64,000 bases of DNA from Paenibacillus sp. GSMTC-2017 (GTDB taxonomy: Bacteria > Bacillota > Bacilli > Paenibacillales > Paenibacillaceae), in the NCBI RefSeq assembly GCF_016019935.1, contig NZ_JAECMT010000003.1:726208-790207 (forward strand), given 5' to 3'. This document shows positions 59,114 through 64,000 of the stretch, one piece after another (position 1 is the stretch's first letter; the number at the start of each line of letters is the position of its first letter). The position numbers and the translations under genes are program-made. The notes beneath the pieces are model-generated. The model ran no database searches and was not told the origin of the DNA. It was given only the letters and a program-made list of their open reading frames with translations.

Positions 59114-60265
59114 CTACTTGCTGGCGTCGAACTTCACTTCAATATGGAGCACTTCGGAACGACTCCCGATACGAATAGGCGGCCCCCAGAAGCCGAAGCC
59201 GGAAGAAACGAAAGCATTCAGATTTTTTATTCGTTTATAGCCAAAGTCTAGTGGGAATATACGTTTCGTTATCAGATGATTTGGCATCATCTGTCCCCGA
59301 TGTGTATGACCTGATAAGCTAAGGTCAATACCGTTGTCAGAAGCTACAATAATGTCGGATGGCTGATGATCTAACATGATCAGGGGTAAAGTAGTGTCAA
59401 GTGGTGCTAGGAGATCAACGATTGATTTCCTGCCATTAACTCCAAAACTTGCTGCGGCCTTGTCTTTCCGCCCGATAATAATAAAACTATCGTCAATCAC
59501 TACTGTTTCATCCATTAATACTCTGATGCCTATTGCTTCTAACGTCTTAACAAATTCGGGAACCTTCTTACCGATATACTCATGATTACCTGTAACTGCG
59601 AACACACCGAGTGGAGCTTTAAGTTGACCGAGCTTGGCTGACATTCCTTTTTGCAGGAAGGGTGTTAGATCATCATCCAAAATATCTCCCGGTAACAATA
59701 TAATGTCTGGTTTAATTTCATTAACCTTTGCAACTAATCGATCGATATGGTTGTTGTCTATAACAGTGCCTAAGTGGAGATCTGAGGCCATTGCGATTCG
59801 GAGAGAATCTCGATTACCTGCTGATTTCGCAATAGTTGCTTCATAATGACGAATGACAGGACTCCATGCATTTCTAGAGCCAAGCAATAAAATTCCGAGA
59901 AGTAGCAGTAGAACGGCTCCTCCAACACCTATCAAGTAGATTTCTTTCGAAACACCGGCCCATTTTAACAACAGTGCTGTGATGTTGGCGACTGGTAGAA
60001 GTAAGACCCCGAATTGCACAATAGCAAACCAATAGGAGCCAATGAGCTTCAGTAGTTCTGCGATTGGTCTTAACCACGTGGATTGTGTTGCACGTCCTAT
60101 TAAATAGGCTAGCGCTAGAATGATGATAAGGATAGTATAAGTCGCCGATTGTTCCAGCCCGCTTATTTCGGAGAGGAACAACCAACCGTTCCAGCCGATG
60201 TACGCAGAGATCCCGCCGTATATAGAGAGGAAGATAATAATTGATGCTGTAATGCGAAGCTTCAT
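59114..60265 (-). CDS. Membrane-bound metallophosphoesterase
   Basis: 383 residues: four or five N-terminal transmembrane helices (1-130), then a calcineurin-like domain with ASDLHLG, LPGDILDD, GNHEY and SGHTHRGQ metal motifs. YkuE/YpbG-type enzymes with this layout act on phospholipid- or phosphodiester substrates at the membrane; the substrate here is unknown. AAGGAG 12 nt before the ATG. Convergent with the siderophore operon. Confidence 0.93.
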   Translation of the reverse strand: MKLRITASIIIFLSIYGGISAYIGWNGWLFLSEISGLEQSATYTILIIILALAYLIGRATQSTWLRPIAELLKLIGSYWFAIVQFGVLLLPVANITALLLKWAGVSKEIYLIGVGGAVLLLLLGILLLGSRNAWSPVIRHYEATIAKSAGNRDSLRIAMASDLHLGTVIDNNHIDRLVAKVNEIKPDIILLPGDILDDDLTPFLQKGMSAKLGQLKAPLGVFAVTGNHEYIGKKVPEFVKTLEAIGIRVLMDETVVIDDSFIIIGRKDKAAASFGVNGRKSIVDLLAPLDTTLPLIMLDHQPSDIIVASDNGIDLSLSGHTHRGQMMPNHLITKRIFPLDFGYKRIKNLNAFVSSGFGFWGPPIRIGSRSEVLHIEVKFDASK

Positions 60266-60444
60266 AAGGGATGTATGCTCCTTCTTTATGCTGGAATAAT
60301 AACGATAAGAAACTGAAACTACTATAGCATATTTGAAGAATAGGAACCAAATCTGCTAGATTGATAAACTTGTAAGGTAAATCGATGGTTCGATTATGTA
60401 TAGGGCTTTATACTCAAAATAATCAATTGTTTCAGGAGGTTATT

Positions 60445-61491
60445 ATGAATCGTTTAGAACTTAGAGATCGAATCGATGAATTAGATTATTTAAGAGGATT
60501 CGCTCTGCTTGGCATTTTGTTATTGAATGTTATCTCACTGCTCAAGATCCCTGTTCCACAGCCCGATTCAATGGGTGAGACGTATCAGCGAATGCTTTAT
60601 TTGTTTGGGGAAGCTCGCTTTTTTAGCATTTTTTCATTTCTGTTTGGGATTGGGTTTTATATGTTCATTTCTAGAGCAAATGATAAAGGACACAATGGTA
60701 TGTTGTTATTTCTAAGGCGAATTCTTGTCATGTTTGTATTTGGAATTATTCATTCTTACTTTCATCCAGGGGAAGCACTTGCAATTTATGCTGTATGTGG
60801 TCTGCTTTTGCTTCCTATGTTTAAGGTGAAGCGCCCAATTAACTTAATAATAGGGATTATACTTATGGTTTTATTTTCGTATACAGGTTCAAAAGTGTTG
60901 TTGCCTCTTCCTTTTATATTGTTAGGAATTGCCGCAGGTCAATATGGTGTTTTCGAACAATTAGCTAAACGACGTAAAGTATTAATCATTGTTACGTTAA
61001 TTATGGCTTCAGTAGCAGCAGCAAGCTTAGTTTATCAATATCAACAAGCACCAACTGCACCATTCCAACCTTATGCTGTTGCAGGTACGGGTGATCCTAT
61101 TATTGAGCAAGCGAATTTGTATATGAAAATAGGGATATGGAATAGTGCAATTGTATCTTTTGCTTATGCTGGCATTTTGCTTATGCTTCTACAAGCAAGA
61201 TGGTTTCGCAAGCTGCTTTTTCCAATGAAAGCTTTAGGACGTTTGGCGCTTACTAACTATATTGGACAAACCGTGTTAGTACTCGTTGCAGGACATTGGC
61301 TTAATCTTATCGGAAGTATTGGGCTATTCGAGTCTTTAGTACTGTGTGTAGGTATCTATATTTTCCAAATGTTGTTTAGTGTCATTTGGCTGGAATATTT
61401 CGTTATGGGCCCTTTAGAATGGATATGGAGAGCTGCAACATATTTACAATGGCCGCCACTCCGTAGGCAGAAACGTATGATGAACGGATAA
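60445..61491 (+). CDS. DUF418 family membrane protein
   Basis: 348 residues, about eight transmembrane helices. RIDELDYLRGFALLGILLLNV is the N-terminal family signature and RLALTNYIGQT the C-terminal one (DUF418, YeiB-like). Function unknown. CAGGAGG at spacing 5 fixes the ATG at 60445. Upstream of topB by 74 nt. Confidence 0.9.
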   Translation: MNRLELRDRIDELDYLRGFALLGILLLNVISLLKIPVPQPDSMGETYQRMLYLFGEARFFSIFSFLFGIGFYMFISRANDKGHNGMLLFLRRILVMFVFGIIHSYFHPGEALAIYAVCGLLLLPMFKVKRPINLIIGIILMVLFSYTGSKVLLPLPFILLGIAAGQYGVFEQLAKRRKVLIIVTLIMASVAAASLVYQYQQAPTAPFQPYAVAGTGDPIIEQANLYMKIGIWNSAIVSFAYAGILLMLLQARWFRKLLFPMKALGRLALTNYIGQTVLVLVAGHWLNLIGSIGLFESLVLCVGIYIFQMLFSVIWLEYFVMGPLEWIWRAATYLQWPPLRRQKRMMNG

Positions 61492-61565
61492 GATGGTCGT
61501 TGCATGGGTTATAGGCTTATGGTATCTTGTCACCATAACGCAAGAGGATTGGGGAGTAGGACAGA

Positions 61566-63731
61566 ATGAAAGTATTAGTACTTGCAGAGAAGCCAAGTGT
61601 TGCAAAAGAAATTGCAAGAGTACTTGGTTGCGGAGCGAAACAGAAGAGCTACTTTGAAGGACCGAAGTACGTTGTCACATGGGCACTGGGACATCTAGTT
61701 ACATTAGCAGAGCCGGAAGAATATGATAAAAAATTTCAAACGTGGAACTTAGAAGATCTCCCACTGCTACCGAATAAGATGAATTTGAAAGTGATGAAGG
61801 AAACATCTCATCAATTCCGTGCGGTTTCCCAGTTATGTAAAAGGAATGATATTGGAGAGTTAATTATAGCTACAGATGCGGGCCGAGAAGGGGAGCTTGT
61901 TGCACGCTGGATAATGGAGCTTGTCCACTGGAAGAAACCATTTAAACGATTATGGATTTCGTCGCAGACCGATCAAGCAATTAAAGATGGCTTCAAATCG
62001 GTGAAGCCTGGTCGAGACTACGATAATTTGTATACTTCAGCAGTATGCCGAGCAGAAGCAGATTGGTTAATCGGACTTAATATGACGAGAGCTCTTACTG
62101 TTAAATATAACGCGCAATTAGCAGCTGGGCGAGTTCAAACGCCAACGTTGTCGATGCTAATGAATCGCGAAAGTGAGATTGGTGGGTTTCAATCGCAGCC
62201 ATATTGGACTATTGGGGCTAATTTCAGTAGTTTTTCAGCAGTATGGCGTCAGAAGGATGGTCATGACGGGAGATTATGGAGTCGCGAAGAAGCGGATAAG
62301 GCCGCGGCTAGAGCTAAAGCGGCTGGTACAGCTAAGGTGGAGCAACTCCGTACTTCGGAGCGGGCTGAGCCGCATCCAGAGGCGTATGATCTCACTGAGC
62401 TGCAACGTGATGCTAATAAGCGTCTTGGTTTTTCTGCTAAGCAAACTTCGAACGTCTTGCAAAAGCTGTACGAACAGCACAAGCTGGTTACTTATCCGCG
62501 AACGGACTCACGTCATTTGACGAGTGATATGGTTCCTACACTAAAAGGACGTCTTGAGAGTGTTGCTGTGGGGGCATATGCCCCGCTAGCTCGAAAGGTG
62601 CTTCGTTCTGGGTTGCAAGTGACAAAGCGATTCGTAGACAATAGCAGAGTTACTGATCATCATGCCATTATTCCTACTGAGCAATATGTAAATTTAAACG
62701 CGCTCACGAATGATGAAAGACGATTATATGATCTTATCGTTAGACGATTTATATCATTGTTTTATGGGCCATATCGCTACGATGAAACGAATGTCACACT
62801 GCTAGCTGATGGGGAAAGGTTCTATACGAAGGGTAAGATCGAAAAGGATATCGGCTGGAGAGAGGTTTACCAGGGAAATAGCGGATCGCTTTATAATGAT
62901 ACAGATGAAGCAGGCGAGGGAGATGCGGGCAATGCTGGGGCGGCTCGTCAGTCGGCACAGAAGCTGCCATCCCTTCAAATTGGTCAATTAATTCCTGTTA
63001 AGCAGACCGAGGTTAAGGAGCTTCGGACACTGCCGCCAGCTCGATATACGGAAGCAACGCTTTTGACACAAATGGAGAAGCATGGTCTGGGCACACCTGC
63101 TACTCGTGCGGACATTATAGAAAAACTTATAGCTACAGATACGATTGAGAGAATGCGAAATACACTCGCTCCAACAGGTAAAGGCAAGCAACTCATTGAG
63201 CTTGTCGTTGATGAGCTGCGAAGCCCTGAACTTACTGCACGTTGGGAGAGTGAGCTTGAGCGAATTGCGCAGGGCAAGGGAGATGCGGAGGCGTTCATGC
63301 GCAATATTCGTGAGCAGGCATCTAAGTGGGTCGCTGAGGTGAAAAGAGAAACAAAGGAATATAAACCACATAACCTTACAGGTTCTATTTGCCCGGATTG
63401 CAGTAAACCATTGCTCGAAGTGAAAGGGAAGCGGGGTAAGTCACTCGTATGCTCCGATCGGGAGTGTACATATCGAAGAGCTGCAGAACCTGTGTTGCTT
63501 AATAAGCGTTGTCCACAGTGTCATAAAAAGATGGAAATGCATACCGGCAAAGCCGGAAAGTATGCACAATGTAGACCTTGTAACGTTATCGAAATGTTAG
63601 GAGACAAGGACGGAGGTCGTATGAATCGCAGAGAACAGCAGAAGCTTGTACAACAATTTAGCGATAGTACACCGCTCGCAAATAGTTTAGCGGATAAGCT
63701 TAAGGCTGCTCTAGAGAAAAAATCTGATTAG
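61566..63731 (+). CDS. topB: DNA topoisomerase III
   Basis: 721 residues. Toprim domain with E8 (LAEKPSVAKEI) and ATDAGREGE (from about 102), topoisomerase IA core with active-site Tyr310 (LVTYPRTDSRHL), and two C-terminal zinc-finger-like repeats (CPDC...CSDREC, CPQC...CRPC). It relaxes or decatenates DNA through a transient 5'-phosphotyrosine. The ATG follows GGGGAGTAGGACAG. Confidence 0.96.
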   Translation: MKVLVLAEKPSVAKEIARVLGCGAKQKSYFEGPKYVVTWALGHLVTLAEPEEYDKKFQTWNLEDLPLLPNKMNLKVMKETSHQFRAVSQLCKRNDIGELIIATDAGREGELVARWIMELVHWKKPFKRLWISSQTDQAIKDGFKSVKPGRDYDNLYTSAVCRAEADWLIGLNMTRALTVKYNAQLAAGRVQTPTLSMLMNRESEIGGFQSQPYWTIGANFSSFSAVWRQKDGHDGRLWSREEADKAAARAKAAGTAKVEQLRTSERAEPHPEAYDLTELQRDANKRLGFSAKQTSNVLQKLYEQHKLVTYPRTDSRHLTSDMVPTLKGRLESVAVGAYAPLARKVLRSGLQVTKRFVDNSRVTDHHAIIPTEQYVNLNALTNDERRLYDLIVRRFISLFYGPYRYDETNVTLLADGERFYTKGKIEKDIGWREVYQGNSGSLYNDTDEAGEGDAGNAGAARQSAQKLPSLQIGQLIPVKQTEVKELRTLPPARYTEATLLTQMEKHGLGTPATRADIIEKLIATDTIERMRNTLAPTGKGKQLIELVVDELRSPELTARWESELERIAQGKGDAEAFMRNIREQASKWVAEVKRETKEYKPHNLTGSICPDCSKPLLEVKGKRGKSLVCSDRECTYRRAAEPVLLNKRCPQCHKKMEMHTGKAGKYAQCRPCNVIEMLGDKDGGRMNRREQQKLVQQFSDSTPLANSLADKLKAALEKKSD

Positions 63732-63829
63732 AAATAAATCATAAGCCTCATTATCGACATTCATCCAAGAAGGTTGGCCTTTTCCACCATATAATAAGGA
63801 TGAAGCGATGGTAAAGGAGTGCGGCTGAT

Positions 63830-64000
63830 TTGACCAATCATAATCATGATGGAAGACAACTTGCAAGCAAATGGGAGAAGACAGAGGCGCTACTTTCACA
63901 CCCGTCTCTTGTCCCTCACATTCCGCCCACTAGTCGATTTTCTGCTCCGCAACTGCGGAGTATGCTGGAGAGACACGGTACGGTCGTTATAAAGCCTGTC
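63830..64000 (+). CDS. YheC/YheD family protein, N-terminal part (cut at window end)
   Basis: 57 codons are visible. SKWEKTEALLSHPSLVPHIPPT, LRSMLERHGTVVIKPV resemble the start of the YheC/YheD ATP-grasp family, including the first lysine of the nucleotide site. TTG start with AAAGGAG 10 nt upstream. Second member of the family here, the other being at 10.1 kb. Confidence 0.8.
   Translation, partial: MTNHNHDGRQLASKWEKTEALLSHPSLVPHIPPTSRFSAPQLRSMLERHGTVVIKPV

Noticed and set aside
1..64000. Prophage, insertion sequence, CRISPR or biosynthetic gene cluster
   Set aside because: No transposase, integrase, phage structural gene, repeat-spacer array, NRPS or PKS reading frame is present on either strand.

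Overview
The window is a contiguous, gene-dense chromosomal segment of a low-GC, endospore-forming Bacillales, most like Paenibacillus. The evidence is the sporulation set (cmpA, an alpha/beta-type SASP behind a sigma-G-like promoter, cwlJ-gerQ, two YheC/YheD coat ATP-grasp genes, a His-rich YjcZ-like peptide), the copper-amine-oxidase-like domains common in Paenibacillus exported proteins, and a futalosine-pathway MqnE. No phage, insertion sequence, integrase, rRNA or CRISPR array was seen.

Layout. 0-5.6 kb: end of a YqgX-type metallo-beta-lactamase gene, tex, a nitroreductase, cmpA, an unknown gene, sprT, and two tRNA groups (Asn-Ser and Glu-Lys-Leu). 5.6-8.5 kb: an AT-rich stretch with a small secreted or membrane protein, an acyltransferase and a membrane-anchored MerR regulator. 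8.6-12.7 kb: nfeD-slipin, yheC-like, a metallo-beta-lactamase/TetR pair under two identical operators, and a small unknown gene. 13-19.7 kb: sugar isomerase and Gfo/Idh oxidoreductase, three cell-wall proteins (CAP/SCP, LysM-3D, polysaccharide deacetylase), a chemoreceptor without a sensor domain, and an unknown gene behind Spo0A-like boxes. 19.8-29 kb: a YcgQ/YcgR-type pair behind a Zur-like box, SASP, yfhP, gerQ-cwlJ, ctaB-sco, a Toprim protein, the His-rich peptide and an MFS transporter. 29-48 kb: class B PBP, mntABCD-type manganese uptake, HAD phosphatase, DUF456, a lipid II/polysaccharide flippase, a large lipoprotein, thioredoxin, ctaA, a HEPN protein, SDR, NifU-like and YuzB proteins, a YutJ-type dehydrogenase, mqnE, an A-type Fe-S carrier and DoxX. 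48-53 kb: a BceRS-BceAB type antimicrobial-peptide sensing and resistance module. 53-59 kb: a siderophore-iron locus. 59-64 kb: metallophosphoesterase, DUF418 protein, topB, and the start of a second YheC/YheD gene.

How the parts fit. Several genes serve respiration (ctaA, ctaB, sco, mqnE, YutJ-type NDH-2) and Fe-S assembly. Metal supply is visible both in genes and operators: Zur-like box before ycgRQ, MntR-like palindrome over the mntA -35, and two Fur boxes in the araC/siderophore intergenic region.

The most unusual locus is 53.3-59.0 kb. An AraC-type regulator with a C-terminal siderophore-binding domain is divergent from an operon made of an unknown lipoprotein, a substrate-binding protein fused to an N-terminal copper-amine-oxidase-like domain (no lipobox cysteine), and two FecCD permeases, with no ATPase. 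Each of the two divergent promoters has a Fur box lying at its predicted start site, and a direct repeat that looks like an activator site abuts the weak -35 of the uptake operon. It resembles Bacillus Feu/Btr but with a different way of holding the binding protein at the cell surface.
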